NCBI GenBank assembly: GCA_900316585.1
Contig: ONDM01000002.1
Location: forward strand, 124,001 to 188,000
DNA: 64,000 nt
DNA from: an uncultured Prevotellaceae bacterium
GTDB taxonomy: Bacteria > Bacteroidota > Bacteroidia > Bacteroidales > Bacteroidaceae
Reading direction: 5' to 3'
In this document: one piece after another, positions 19,001 through 27,753 of the stretch
Numbering within the stretch: position 1 is the first letter of the stretch
Layout: every line of letters starts with the position of its first letter
Translations under genes and position numbers: made by a program
The notes under the pieces: generated by a model
What the model saw: the letters and a program-made list of their open reading frames with translations, nothing else
What the model was told of the DNA's origin: nothing
Databases searched by the model: none

Positions 19001-19097
19001 TTTCAATTTCAGCCCTCGTTTCTGAAGACAAGGTCTGTCCACAGGCATAGGTCACAGCACTTAAGAGAATTAAGGTTATGAGGTGTTTAGGTTGCAT
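16041..19097 (-). CDS. Large secreted N-acetylmuramoyl-L-alanine amidase with golvesin-like and Fn3 domains
   Basis: First gene of the operon, 1018 residues, exported by an N-terminal signal that ends with a Cys (TYACG), so possibly a lipoprotein. Amidase_3 zinc-site elements are spread along the chain: IAMWQSHG (~155), PRERDTR (~205), SLAFHSDAG (~480) and LELLSH (~575). A golvesin-like beta domain (~225-370, with GGGTWIYLGTF) is inserted between the first and second halves of the catalytic domain. A fibronectin type III module (~635-715) follows, then a C-terminal region (~720-1018) I do not recognise. Relatives are often mislabelled xanthan lyase. It probably starts turnover by splitting stem peptides from glycan outside the cytoplasm. 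Confidence 0.82.
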   Translation of the reverse strand: MQPKHLITLILLSAVTYACGQTLSSETRAEIENRLNQEISFQRLSIGRAKIDSVALDKKVLKLFMDSNFSFIPFREDNVQDLYRDIKDLLPSKYSKYKLQIYANNRLIEQLIPAYTRTQKGKSKVKVWAPNASQPLVKPVDRPFTPTAGLQNRHIAMWQSHGLYFEQKLNRWEWQRARILQTVEDLYTQSYVLPFLVPMLENAGANVLLPRERDTRREELIIDNDGQTDGTYIETNGLKAWNEGKGEGFAHVKSEYRDWDNPFHDGTFRQTTTIQKGNESKAKWTPRIPVTGEYAVYISYKSFKNSTNDALYTVNHAGGTTSFHVNQQMGGGTWIYLGTFLFDKGTAGSVTLSNHSAKAGRVITADGIKIGGGMGNIARSLNIEGTTENLRSSDPVANTAGGSGDEAQILAFEPDYQLSGYPRFTEGARYWLQWAGAPDSVYSESHGKNDYTDDYKCRGLWVNWLAGGSQALPQRKGLNIPIDVSLAFHSDAGTTLNDSIIGTLLIYMSKTEDRETYANGASRYLANELADLIQTQIVNDVRKLHAPEWSRRGRWNSSYFEARVPEVPAVLLELLSHQNFADMRYGLDPRFRFTVSRAIYKGILQFISSQRGSEYVVQPLPVDHLMLSLKNGNTAELQWKAVKDELEETATPDGYIVYTRVGDGGWDNGVLVNGTSYSAKLEKGKIYSWKVAAVNRGGKSFDSEILSAGLAGESKPVLVINGFDRISAPADFVAPGNGGKKLAGFLDDVDHGVPYLKDISYIGKMKEYRRDIPWMDDDASGFGDSYADYADKVIAGNTFDYPRIHGAALMANGYSFISCSNEVVEEGLVNLKDYEIVDLILGKQYQSKMGKGGTFPLQFKTFTEPLQKAITVYLQQNRGKLFVSGAYVATDLWDNPLAEKLEADVKFATEVLKYQWRVNQAARHSGLKTVQSALSKAGEKYDYYDSLNEECYVVESPDALEPSCPEAQTVMRYTENNLSAAVAYKGKYATYIMGVPFETIQTEAERNALMKNIINTLK

Positions 19098-19122
19098 GTT
19101 TTTTACGGTTTTATTTTATCTA

Positions 19123-19130
19123 CAAAAATA
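19123..19130 (-). promoter_or_regulatory. Candidate -7 box for the amidase-led salvage operon
   Basis: Read on the minus strand the sequence is TATTTTTG, matching the Bacteroidetes -7 consensus TAnnTTTG, 25 bp before the amidase start. No clear TTTG -33 element is found at the usual distance, so support is moderate. Confidence 0.4.
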
Positions 19131-19362
19131 ATCATTTTTGGTAATATATCCTTCTTTTTCGGTTAAAAAAATAAAGTCTTTTATAAAAGTAGAAATATGA
19201 TGCGATTTGAACTTCCATTGGAGCGAAGATTTGAATGACCTTTTTGTAGTCGGAATGATGTAAGATTAGGTGTAGTTTTCAATCATAAATATTTACATTT
19301 GTTTTTTGCTACTTTTTGAAGCCTTCAATCTTCCTAATTAAGGTTTAAAGAGTAAAAACATT

Positions 19363-19406
19363 TCTCTGGTTAGAAAAATATTTTTCTCTAGTTGGGCAGA
19401 AAAATT
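19363..19406 (+). repeat. Two tandem 22-bp units (TCTCTRGTTRG...AAAAAT type)
   Basis: Units begin at 19363 (TCTCTGGTTAG) and 19385 (TCTCTAGTTGGG), exactly 22 bp apart, each followed by an A-rich then T-rich run. Three units of the same sequence and period occur at 54109-54174. Confidence 0.7.
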
Positions 19407-19933
19407 TTGCTCAGTAATGCTTTTGACTTTTTCATGATAGTGATTAATTTTGTCATTAAAAAAATATTTACATTTTGAGACAATCGTATTCATTTGATTA
19501 CCTATTTGATAAGGTTTGTCATTTAATATGAACTTAATTTTAATTGATATTTTTTTAAATATTTAATATAAAGCTATATATATACTATTTATTTAATTAT
19601 AAGTTTAATTAATATAAGTGCCATGTTATTTTCCTTAATAATGTAATTTACAGATCTTCTTTTTTTATATTCTAGTTCATAAGTTTGACATAATCCATTT
19701 TGTCTAAATCTTGTTTTACCTAATTATATTGCTATGAATTAGTTTGTAGTCAGAGCATTGTTTCAAATTAAGTTATGCTTTTATGGGTAATCAGGGATTA
19801 CAAATAATGTTCTGGATTTATATGAAGTAGAGAACAAAGATGGATTAGAAAAGCCTTTTCTACCTGGATGTTGTTTATGGCTATAGTCAATGGTGAAATT
19901 ATTTGGTTTTTTTCAAAAAAAAATTCTCATCTG

Positions 19934-19965
19934 TTTGTATATTTACATTAATTACGTTATATTTG
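19934..19965 (+). promoter_or_regulatory. susC promoter
   Basis: TTTG at 19934-19937, a 20-bp spacer, and TATATTTG at 19958-19965, an exact match to the Bacteroidetes -33/-7 consensus. Transcription would begin near 19972, leaving a leader of about 65 nt before the susC ATG at 20036. Confidence 0.75.
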
Positions 19966-20035
19966 TCATTATTAAAACAAACGGACTATTTATTTACTGG
20001 AATTAACTTTATAATTAACCTAAAAAGAATGCGTT

Positions 20036-23000
20036 ATGAACGAAAATCGCAATGAAAGGGGTTCTGCCTTTGATGGGAGAATCTTGACAGTGGCTGCCTT
20101 AGCCCTGTTGTTGAGTAGCGGTAGCGTGATGGCAAATCCTACAGGTGAAGTTGATGTTCAAGGAGTTAAGATTGAGCAGCAGTCTTCATCAATCACAGGT
20201 TCTGTACGTGACGCTAGTGGTGAGCCTATTATTGGCGCTAATGTCTTAGTGAAAGGTACTACGACAGGAACTTTGACAGATTATGATGGTAATTTCACCA
20301 TTAATTGCAGACCGGGTTCTACTTTGGTTATCAGCTTCTTGGGCTATAAGACAGTGGAAATCCGTGCATCCCGTGGCATGTCTGTTGTCATGCAGGAGGA
20401 TGTAGAGCTTCTAGATGAAGTCGTGGTTGTAGGTTATGGTACCCAAAAGAAAGCAAACTTGACCGGTGCTGTATCATCTGTAGATGTTTCCAAGACATTG
20501 GAATCCAAATCTACCACAGACCTTGCCAAAGCATTGCAGGGCTCTGTTCCTGGTCTGACTATCTTGAATGCTAATGGTGGCATCAATGCAGATGCTTCCA
20601 TCGTGATTCGTGGTATCGGTACACTTTCCAACAATGGAGTTTCCACTCCTTTGTATGTTGTAGATGGTGTTCCTGTAGAGAATCTGAACTACCTGAACAC
20701 CAATGATATTGAGTCCATCTCAGTATTAAAGGATGCTGCTTCAACTTCTATTTATGGTACACGTGCAGCATTCGGTGTAGTACTTGTAACTACCAAGAGT
20801 GCCAAGACGACAGACCGCGTGAAAGTTTCCTATAACAATAACTTCGGTTGGAGTCAGGCTACCCAATTGCCAAATTATCCAGATGTACCTACTCAGGTAG
20901 CTGCTTTGATAGATGATAACTATCGTCAGGGTAATGCAGCTGAGCTTTTCGGTATGTATATGGATAGCGATCATTTCCAGACTATGATGAATAAGTGGGC
21001 ACAGAACCATAAAGGCAAGGCTGGTTACCGTGAAATGATCTATGGTGATGACTATGATGAGTATGGTTATTATGCTGACTGGGATGTTCAGAAAATCATG
21101 TTCAACAAAGCCACTCCATCTCAGAACCATACCCTCTCTGTTCAAGGTAATTCTGGTAAGACAAACTATTACATGTCTTTAGGTTACAACAAGCAGCAGG
21201 GTGTTTTGAAGTTCAACCCAGATACAGTGGACAAGTATAATGCCACCGTGAATGTCTCTACTCAGGCTACCAGCTGGATGCAGGTTGGTGCTCGTGTAAG
21301 CTATTCCAACAAGCAGTATGAATATCCTTACATGCGTTCAGGTACTTATCAGTATTTGTGGCGTTGGGGTTCATTCTTCGGTCCTTATGGATATTTCATC
21401 AACCCAGAGGATGGCAAGCAGTATGAAGGTCGTACCATGATTGGTTACCGTATGACTGGTGGTGATTCTTTCGAGAAGACTATCAACTCACGTATCGGTG
21501 GCTTCCTGAAGATTGATATCTTCAAGGGCTTGACTTTCAATGCTGATTATACTTATACTGAGAAGCACACTAAATATAAAGGTGTAGGTCTTCCTGCAGA
21601 GATTTATAATACTTGGTCCGTAAATCCTCAGTTGACTGTTTTGTCAACTACCACATTTATTGAGACTTCAAGCTCTGAAACTATCAATCATGTGGCAAAT
21701 GCTTATTTCAATTACCAGAACACCTTTGCAAAGAACCACAATCTGAATGTAATGGTTGGTGGTAACCTGGATAAGACGAATTATGAGTATCTATATTATG
21801 AGCGTCATGGCATTCAGGATTTGAATCTTCCAGAATTAGCTTTGGCATCAGAGGACTACAGCTATACTCACCGTCATACTCATCAAGGTTCTGTGGGTTA
21901 CTTCGGTCGTATCAATTATGACTATAAAGGAATCTATCTGTTAGAGCTTAACGGTCGTTTCGATGGTTCAAGTAAGTTCCCGAAGGATGATCAGTGGGCA
22001 TTCTTCCCATCTGCATCTATCGGTTACCGTATTTCTGAGGAGCCTTTCTTCGCAGGCGCTAAGAGATACATCAGCAACTTGAAGTTCCGTGCATCTTATG
22101 GTGAGATTGGTAACCAGGAAGTTGGTTCCAACATGTTCTTGGAAACCATGTCTAAGCAGACCAACAATGTGAACTGGTTGGGTTCAGGCAGTTCTAAATA
22201 TGACAACTTCAGTCAGCCTAAGTTGGTTTCTTCTTCATTGACATGGGAGACTATCGCAACTACCAATATCGGTGTTGACTTAGGATTCTTCAACAATGAG
22301 CTGAACGTTAATTTCGACTGGTTCCAGCGTGATACTCGGGATATGCTTGCTCCTGGTAAGGCTCTTCCAGCAGTGTTGGGTGCATCTGCAGCTTATGAGA
22401 ATGCAGGTTCTCTCCGTTCACGTGGTTGGGAAGTAACTGTAGACTGGCGTCATTCATTCGGTGACTTTAATGTCTATGCTACTGCAAACCTTTCTGACTA
22501 CAAGGCAACTGTAACAGAGTGGGATAGCAATGACCTTATTAATACCTATTATACGGGTAAGGAATATGGAGAAATCTGGGGCTTTGAAACAGACCGTTAT
22601 TTCGAGTTCTCTGATTTCAATGCTGATGGCACATATGCAGCAGGTGTTGCTGACCAAACCAAGCTGCAGTCTGGTAAATTCGTCTATGGTCCTGGTGATA
22701 TCAAGTTCGTAGACCAGAATAAAGACGGTGTCATTGATTGGGGTAAGGGTACACCTAATGATCATGGTGACTTGATAAAGATTGGTAACAACACTCCACG
22801 TTATCAGTACTCACTTCGTCTTGGTGGTGAATGGAAGGGATTCGACCTTGATGTTTATATGCAAGGTGTTGGTAAACGAGACATGTGGACTCAGTCTGCA
22901 TTCGTTATGCCAATGATGCGTGGTTCCGATGCACTCTATTCAAACCAGACTTCTTACATCACAGAAGCAGAATATTCAGCAGGAAAGATTGACCAGAGCA

Positions 23001-23362
23001 AGGACTTCCCACGTATGTGGTCAGGAGGTGCAGGATTAGGTAATATCTCTAGTTCAATCGTTGATAATGGACGTTATAACTTCTATCCTCAAACAAAGTA
23101 TTTGGTAAACATGGCATATCTGCGCATGAAGAACATTACTTTGGGCTATACACTTCCACGTGATTTAACCCGCAAGATTACAATAGATAGAGTACGTGTT
23201 TACGTTGCTGTCAACAATGCATTTGATATCATCAACCACAATAAGGGTACAGGTCTTGATCCTGAAATTAATACTGGTGTCGGTTCTTATGCAAATGGTG
23301 TCTGGGGACGTACTGATCCTATCTTGCGCACATATTCTTTCGGAATACAGGTTGATCTCTAA
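20036..23362 (+). CDS. SusC/RagA-type TonB-dependent outer-membrane transporter
   Basis: 1108 residues. A signal peptide is followed by a carboxypeptidase-D-like plug extension (ITGSVRDASGEPIIGANV ... GTTTGTLTDYDGNF), the SusC TonB-box/linker (LLDEVVVVGYGTQKK), a plug domain with PLYVVDGVP and SIYGTRAAFGVVLVTTK, and a ~22-strand barrel ending in YSFGIQVDL. It forms the outer-membrane channel with the SusD partner 32 bp downstream. SusC/D pairs import oligomers too large for porins; the cargo here is inferred from the divergent peptidoglycan operon to be murein fragments. A glycan unrelated to murein is possible, since no polysaccharide-degrading enzyme is adjacent other than the murein enzymes. 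Confidence 0.96.
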   Translation: MNENRNERGSAFDGRILTVAALALLLSSGSVMANPTGEVDVQGVKIEQQSSSITGSVRDASGEPIIGANVLVKGTTTGTLTDYDGNFTINCRPGSTLVISFLGYKTVEIRASRGMSVVMQEDVELLDEVVVVGYGTQKKANLTGAVSSVDVSKTLESKSTTDLAKALQGSVPGLTILNANGGINADASIVIRGIGTLSNNGVSTPLYVVDGVPVENLNYLNTNDIESISVLKDAASTSIYGTRAAFGVVLVTTKSAKTTDRVKVSYNNNFGWSQATQLPNYPDVPTQVAALIDDNYRQGNAAELFGMYMDSDHFQTMMNKWAQNHKGKAGYREMIYGDDYDEYGYYADWDVQKIMFNKATPSQNHTLSVQGNSGKTNYYMSLGYNKQQGVLKFNPDTVDKYNATVNVSTQATSWMQVGARVSYSNKQYEYPYMRSGTYQYLWRWGSFFGPYGYFINPEDGKQYEGRTMIGYRMTGGDSFEKTINSRIGGFLKIDIFKGLTFNADYTYTEKHTKYKGVGLPAEIYNTWSVNPQLTVLSTTTFIETSSSETINHVANAYFNYQNTFAKNHNLNVMVGGNLDKTNYEYLYYERHGIQDLNLPELALASEDYSYTHRHTHQGSVGYFGRINYDYKGIYLLELNGRFDGSSKFPKDDQWAFFPSASIGYRISEEPFFAGAKRYISNLKFRASYGEIGNQEVGSNMFLETMSKQTNNVNWLGSGSSKYDNFSQPKLVSSSLTWETIATTNIGVDLGFFNNELNVNFDWFQRDTRDMLAPGKALPAVLGASAAYENAGSLRSRGWEVTVDWRHSFGDFNVYATANLSDYKATVTEWDSNDLINTYYTGKEYGEIWGFETDRYFEFSDFNADGTYAAGVADQTKLQSGKFVYGPGDIKFVDQNKDGVIDWGKGTPNDHGDLIKIGNNTPRYQYSLRLGGEWKGFDLDVYMQGVGKRDMWTQSAFVMPMMRGSDALYSNQTSYITEAEYSAGKIDQSKDFPRMWSGGAGLGNISSSIVDNGRYNFYPQTKYLVNMAYLRMKNITLGYTLPRDLTRKITIDRVRVYVAVNNAFDIINHNKGTGLDPEINTGVGSYANGVWGRTDPILRTYSFGIQVDL

Positions 23363-23394
23363 AATGATGTCTAACATTTAAATGTACAACAACT

Positions 23395-25104
23395 ATGAAA
23401 AAATTAGCATTATATATGTTGGGAGCTGCGGTTGTGCTGTCCGGATGTAATGACATTCTTGATAGTGATCCATACGATCAGTTCACCAAACCCATTTATT
23501 TTACCAGTGAGACGAATGTAGAGTTGTTTGCCAACTATTTCTACTCAGAGTTCTCCGGCTACGGAAACAGTGGCTCTTATGGTAATTATTATTTTAATAA
23601 TTTGAATGATGACCAGGGTACTACTGGTTTGGCATCTTGGACATTTACTGCAGTTCCTGCAACAGCAGCTGCATGGTCTACTCCATATACAGAGATTCGT
23701 CGTGCCAATACTTTGATTGAGGCCCTGCCTGACATAGAGAGCATGTCTGATGCAAAGAAAGCACATTGGATGGGTGTAGCTCGTCTCTACAGAGGCTGGC
23801 AGCATTTCAAATTGGTTCGCTCTTACGGTGATTGTTATTATGTAGATAAAGCACTTGACAGTTCTGATGAAGACGTCCTTTATGGTGCTCGTCAAAACCG
23901 CAACTTAGTCATGGACCGTGTCCTGGAAGACCTGAACTATGCAGTTGCCAACATCTCAGAAAACGGATCTTCACGTACTGCTATCAACGTCTATGTTGCT
24001 CAGGCTATGAAGGCTCAGGTTTGCTTGTTCGAAGGTACATATAGTAAATATGTCCTTGGAGACTCCTCACGTGCTGCATCTTACCTGAATGAAGCTAAAT
24101 CTGCATGTGATGCTATCATGAATTCTGGTCAGTTCCAGTTGAATGGCAGTTATCATGCAAACTTTAACTCCCTTGACCTGGCTGGCAACAAAGAAATGAT
24201 TCTTTACAAGAAGTATCTCTATGGAACTTTGGCACACTCTACCATCGACTACACTTGCGGTTCTACTCAAGTAAATGGTATGTCAAAGGCTGCATTCGAC
24301 AGTTACCTGTTTATCGATGGTCTTCCTAAGGCAACTACTTCCTGCGATACTAGTGAGGAAGGTGTTTTGGTTAACATAGATGATAATGCCGGATTTGGTC
24401 CTCAGGATCATATTGACATCTCTGAAGTACTTGCAAATCGTGATCCACGTCTGTCCGACCAAATTGACCACATTCTGATGTTCCCAGGAAATGGATATGC
24501 TCGTTTCGGTGGTGCTCAATCCACTTCTGGTACAGGTTATGGCGTTCTGTTGTTCGATACAAACCTGATTTCTACAACTAATCGTCAGTCTATCAGTGGA
24601 AATGATACCGATGCTCCTATTTTCTGGCTGGCAGAGATTCTGTTGGACTATGCGGAGATTCAGGCAGAACTTGGTGCTATTTCACAAACTGATCTTGACA
24701 AGACAATCAACTTGCTCCGTGACCGTGCAGGTATGCCACATTTAACTATGACTCCAGAACCTGATCCTGCAAACAATATGGGTGTAAGCGATCTGATTTG
24801 GGAAATTCGCCGTGAGCGTCGTGTTGAGATGATGTATGCTCAGAATGACCGTTACTATTCACTACAGCGCTGGAATCAGTTAGATAAACTTGATACAGCT
24901 AAGTATCCAGATCAGGCACGTGGCGCATATGTGGGCAACTTCGTTGGAACAGATCTTTTGGATCAAATTACTGTTGATGCTGATGGCTATATCAACTGTT
25001 CAAATGGTAATACACGTACTTATGACAGCAAGTATATGTTGTTCCCAATTCCAAGTGGACAGAGGGATTTGAATTCACAGTTGAATCAGAATCCTGGTTG
25101 GTAA
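23395..25104 (+). CDS. SusD/RagB-type surface nutrient-binding lipoprotein
   Basis: 569 residues with lipoprotein signal MKKLALYMLGAAVVLSGC. The RagB/SusD fold is shown by the N-terminal helical repeat region (WSTPYTEIRRANTLIEALP, RLYRGWQHFKLVRSYGD) and the C-terminal LIWEIRRERRVEMMYAQNDRYYSLQRW, both typical of the family. It caps the SusC barrel and binds ligand at the surface. A strong intrinsic terminator ends the two-gene unit. Confidence 0.96.
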   Translation: MKKLALYMLGAAVVLSGCNDILDSDPYDQFTKPIYFTSETNVELFANYFYSEFSGYGNSGSYGNYYFNNLNDDQGTTGLASWTFTAVPATAAAWSTPYTEIRRANTLIEALPDIESMSDAKKAHWMGVARLYRGWQHFKLVRSYGDCYYVDKALDSSDEDVLYGARQNRNLVMDRVLEDLNYAVANISENGSSRTAINVYVAQAMKAQVCLFEGTYSKYVLGDSSRAASYLNEAKSACDAIMNSGQFQLNGSYHANFNSLDLAGNKEMILYKKYLYGTLAHSTIDYTCGSTQVNGMSKAAFDSYLFIDGLPKATTSCDTSEEGVLVNIDDNAGFGPQDHIDISEVLANRDPRLSDQIDHILMFPGNGYARFGGAQSTSGTGYGVLLFDTNLISTTNRQSISGNDTDAPIFWLAEILLDYAEIQAELGAISQTDLDKTINLLRDRAGMPHLTMTPEPDPANNMGVSDLIWEIRRERRVEMMYAQNDRYYSLQRWNQLDKLDTAKYPDQARGAYVGNFVGTDLLDQITVDADGYINCSNGNTRTYDSKYMLFPIPSGQRDLNSQLNQNPGW

Positions 25105-25128
25105 TTATTGACAATCTATTTTAATATG

Positions 25129-25158
25129 GAGGGCTCACATCAGTGAGCCCTCTTTTTT
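25129..25158 (+). terminator. Intrinsic terminator of susCD
   Basis: Ten-bp perfect stem GAGGGCTCAC / GTGAGCCCTC with a 4-nt loop (ATCA), followed by six T residues. It lies 24 bp after the susD stop. Confidence 0.93.
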
Positions 25159-25188
25159 AAGAATAACTACAGATTCAGATTGAAAAGT

Positions 25189-26451
25189 TCATTTTGGGGA
25201 GTCGATAACCTTGTTTGTTACACTCCATGAGATGGCTCCCAATGCTATGACAATGATAAAGAAGATAGGATATCCTAATGTTTCTTGAAGGTATCCAGTG
25301 ATAAATCCTGGCAGGATAAATCCTAGCGTCAAATAGATATTGCACCAAACATGGTATTGTGGCTTCCCATTGCAGAAACGCTCGATGAAAGTTGTACATG
25401 CCATGATACCATATCCATATCCAAATTCCACAAAGAAGACAAACAAACTAATTAAGGAGAATTGTTCTATTCCCAAAAGACTTATCAATAAATAGCCTAG
25501 ACATGGAAAACTTAGGCAAAGGCTCATTGTTTTTATAGTAATCTCCAGCCCTTTATCCCTGATAGCTTTCTGTCCGATGATATTTCCAGCGGTTAGACCT
25601 AGCAGGCCAATGGTTCCGTAGCAGAGTCCTAGCTCTTGTGTGCTTAGACCTGCACCACCATGGCTTGGTGTATCCAATAAAAAGAGTGGGGTTATGCCCA
25701 TGAGGAAAGTGTGTGGGATGCTATAAAGTAAAACAAAGGTGAGAAAGGCATTTGCCTTAGGTAAGGAGGTTAGTTCCTTAAAGCTGGTCAACAGACTTTC
25801 CCTTTTGATACGTAAGCGGTCTTTCACCGTCAAATATTGTATCTGATCTCTCATTTGTGAACCAAATGGAAGAGTGAAAATATGATAGAAAAAAATAGCA
25901 TAGAAAACACCACAGAGAATCGTGTATAGAATACTCCAGGATTGAGTGATTTTCCCACTAAATGTCTCTAGTCCACCAACAAGCATGACCAGTACTCCAG
26001 CAGCTAAAAGTTTCCCCAGCATGTAAGAAAAGTTTTTGGCGTGTTCAAACCCCTGTTGTGTAGTAGAGTCCAGCGATTTGAAGAATAGCTGAGTTGCTGA
26101 ATTATGGATGACATAGCCACAGGAAATGACCAAAAAAAGCAACAATGTGATGCTTTTATACCAGCTCCCTTTTGTCATATATAGCAAGCCTGTGAATCCT
26201 AGAGCAATGATTAGCTCAGAGAAAAGAAGTAAGGGACGAGGGTATTTCCTTAGGAAATTACTCTCAGCTACCACCGGTCTGATAATCCATGGTAAGAGGA
26301 TAAGGCTACCCAAACAGGTAATTTCTGTATGGGAGAGGCCCGTTCTTTTGTAGAAGATTAGGCATAGGAGTGTCAAAGTGATGTAAAGTATTGCATCATA
26401 GAAGGACAATGTTGGAACCCAGAGCCATGGTTTTCTTACCTTTCCGTTCAT
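25189..26451 (-). CDS. Divergent AmpG-like MFS permease (second copy)
   Basis: 420 residues with 12 predicted membrane segments. It aligns by eye with the AmpG-like permease at 12839-14158 over its length: WVPTLSF at the start, LCYGTIGLLG in the middle, and FGYGYGI ... LPGFITGYLQETLGYPIFF near the end. However, the segment equivalent to THDIAADGF reads IHNSATQLF, so both acids of that motif are lost. Transport of a different or uncharged ligand is possible. It is the third gene of a minus-strand unit with the SpoIID-like gene (6 bp upstream) and the glycosyltransferase fusion. Confidence 0.75.
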   Translation of the reverse strand: MNGKVRKPWLWVPTLSFYDAILYITLTLLCLIFYKRTGLSHTEITCLGSLILLPWIIRPVVAESNFLRKYPRPLLLFSELIIALGFTGLLYMTKGSWYKSITLLLFLVISCGYVIHNSATQLFFKSLDSTTQQGFEHAKNFSYMLGKLLAAGVLVMLVGGLETFSGKITQSWSILYTILCGVFYAIFFYHIFTLPFGSQMRDQIQYLTVKDRLRIKRESLLTSFKELTSLPKANAFLTFVLLYSIPHTFLMGITPLFLLDTPSHGGAGLSTQELGLCYGTIGLLGLTAGNIIGQKAIRDKGLEITIKTMSLCLSFPCLGYLLISLLGIEQFSLISLFVFFVEFGYGYGIMACTTFIERFCNGKPQYHVWCNIYLTLGFILPGFITGYLQETLGYPIFFIIVIALGAISWSVTNKVIDSPK

Positions 26452-26457
26452 GCTTCC

Positions 26458-27750
26458 TTATTCAAATTCACTGACTAATTCAGAGTGAGGGTAGTAATGC
26501 TGTAGAATCTCATCGTATTTATAGCCTTTGCTTGCCATGAGAGCAGCACCAATTTGGCAAAGACCCACACCATGGCCCCATCCTGCACCTGAAAGAATGA
26601 AATTTTTTCCTTCTTTTTTAATCACAAAAGCGCTAGAGTAGAGGTGGCTTTCTGAAAGTGCATGCCGGATTTCCAGCTCCTTCCCAATGATACGTACCTT
26701 GCGGGAACCAGTGATTCGCAGTCTGTCTATTCTACCCGAAGGCCCTCTATGAAGTGGCTCTAATGATTTTATCTTGCCATAGTTGGTGCCCGTGCGTCGC
26801 TTAATCAAGTCACTGAGTTGGTCTACAGAGTATTCAACTTTCCAACGGAAGAAATGGGTGGTTCCCTGATCATAATTGTTTAGTACTTGTCTCAATACGT
26901 TCACATCTTTGGTATTGCAGAATGATTCGGGTTCCGACTCAATCCATTGGCGTGCACCTTCTTCTGTCGTTAGGTCTGGTATATTCTCTCCAGTAGCGTC
27001 ATCACGTCTAGATTCCAGGTAAGGGTAGTCCTTGTTTTCCCAACATGTGGAGTATTTTTCCATTACACCACCGCAACATTTTGAAAAACGCGCATCACAG
27101 ATTTCACCTTGGTATTTCAGTACGATTCCACGTGTGGCCTTGATTGCTGCAAATACATTAGGGTTGCTTGCACGGGTGATTCCTTGATAGCGTTGGCAGT
27201 GGTCATCTGCACAGACATCATAGAGCGTATGGTCGTCATGATCTTGCCATCGAACCAACTCTGCTGTAGTATTTAGGGCACCTTGGGATTTCTTTTTCAT
27301 GCGAGATGAACGATGTTGCATTTGTGCTAGGAGCCAGCTTCTGGAGATGATAGCATGTGCCTTCAGCAATTCCAATCCTGCTGTAGCACTCATCTCTGAG
27401 GATATGACACTAGTTAGATAATCCTCCACAGGAAGTTGGTTGATTGCTACCACTTGGTTTCCCTCCTCACGAAAATGCAGGCTACCCATGAAAGACTGGT
27501 TTTCTCTTCTTTCCCAATGGAACTGTAGTCCGATAGTCACATCTTCCAGTGTGAAGTAGGTACCTTTTCCCTGTGGTATGAAGAACAGTTGTCCATAACG
27601 AACTCCGTTCCATTCCACACCACCAGAAACATATTTTACGATTTGGTTTCCACTGACAAGTCCCTGTGCGCTGATAAAGTATCCGCGTAAATTGAAATGG
27701 ATTTCAGTGGAGTGCATGATGCCTACGCTGACTTGTGGTTCTTTGTTCAT
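26458..27750 (-). CDS. SpoIID/LytB-domain protein
   Basis: 430 residues. The SpoIID core is clear: VEDYLTSVISSEMSATAGLE with the conserved glutamate, KAHAIISRSWLL, and the C-terminal GAGWGHGVGLCQIGAALMA. SpoIID is a lytic transglycosylase acting on denuded glycan; LytB-type relatives enhance amidases. No signal peptide is visible at the N terminus, so location is uncertain. The gene lies between the glycosyltransferase fusion (3 bp) and the second AmpG-like permease, which supports a role in handling cell-wall glycans. A cytoplasmic enzyme acting on imported glycan would be unusual but fits the missing signal. Confidence 0.85.
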   Translation of the reverse strand: MNKEPQVSVGIMHSTEIHFNLRGYFISAQGLVSGNQIVKYVSGGVEWNGVRYGQLFFIPQGKGTYFTLEDVTIGLQFHWERRENQSFMGSLHFREEGNQVVAINQLPVEDYLTSVISSEMSATAGLELLKAHAIISRSWLLAQMQHRSSRMKKKSQGALNTTAELVRWQDHDDHTLYDVCADDHCQRYQGITRASNPNVFAAIKATRGIVLKYQGEICDARFSKCCGGVMEKYSTCWENKDYPYLESRRDDATGENIPDLTTEEGARQWIESEPESFCNTKDVNVLRQVLNNYDQGTTHFFRWKVEYSVDQLSDLIKRRTGTNYGKIKSLEPLHRGPSGRIDRLRITGSRKVRIIGKELEIRHALSESHLYSSAFVIKKEGKNFILSGAGWGHGVGLCQIGAALMASKGYKYDEILQHYYPHSELVSEFE

Positions 27751-27753
27751 ACA

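Larger units (their letters stand above)
19098..20035. other. 938-bp divergent intergenic region between the salvage operon and susC
   Basis: Very AT-rich with no coding potential I can support. It holds a minus-strand -7 box near its left end, two copies of a 22-bp repeat (19363-19406) and the susC promoter at its right end. No anti-sigma, sigma or hybrid two-component regulator gene is adjacent, so control of the susCD pair must come from elsewhere in the genome or from this leader DNA. Confidence 0.7.

Noticed and set aside
19098..20035. Riboswitch or regulator gene upstream of susC
   Set aside because: The leader after the predicted start is only about 65 nt and shows no stable fold or known riboswitch core; no anti-sigma or hybrid sensor gene is present.
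20036..25104. SusCD as a starch or host-glycan system
   Set aside because: No glycoside hydrolase for such glycans is adjacent; the neighbouring enzymes with clear motifs are murein-directed. This is not excluded, only less supported.
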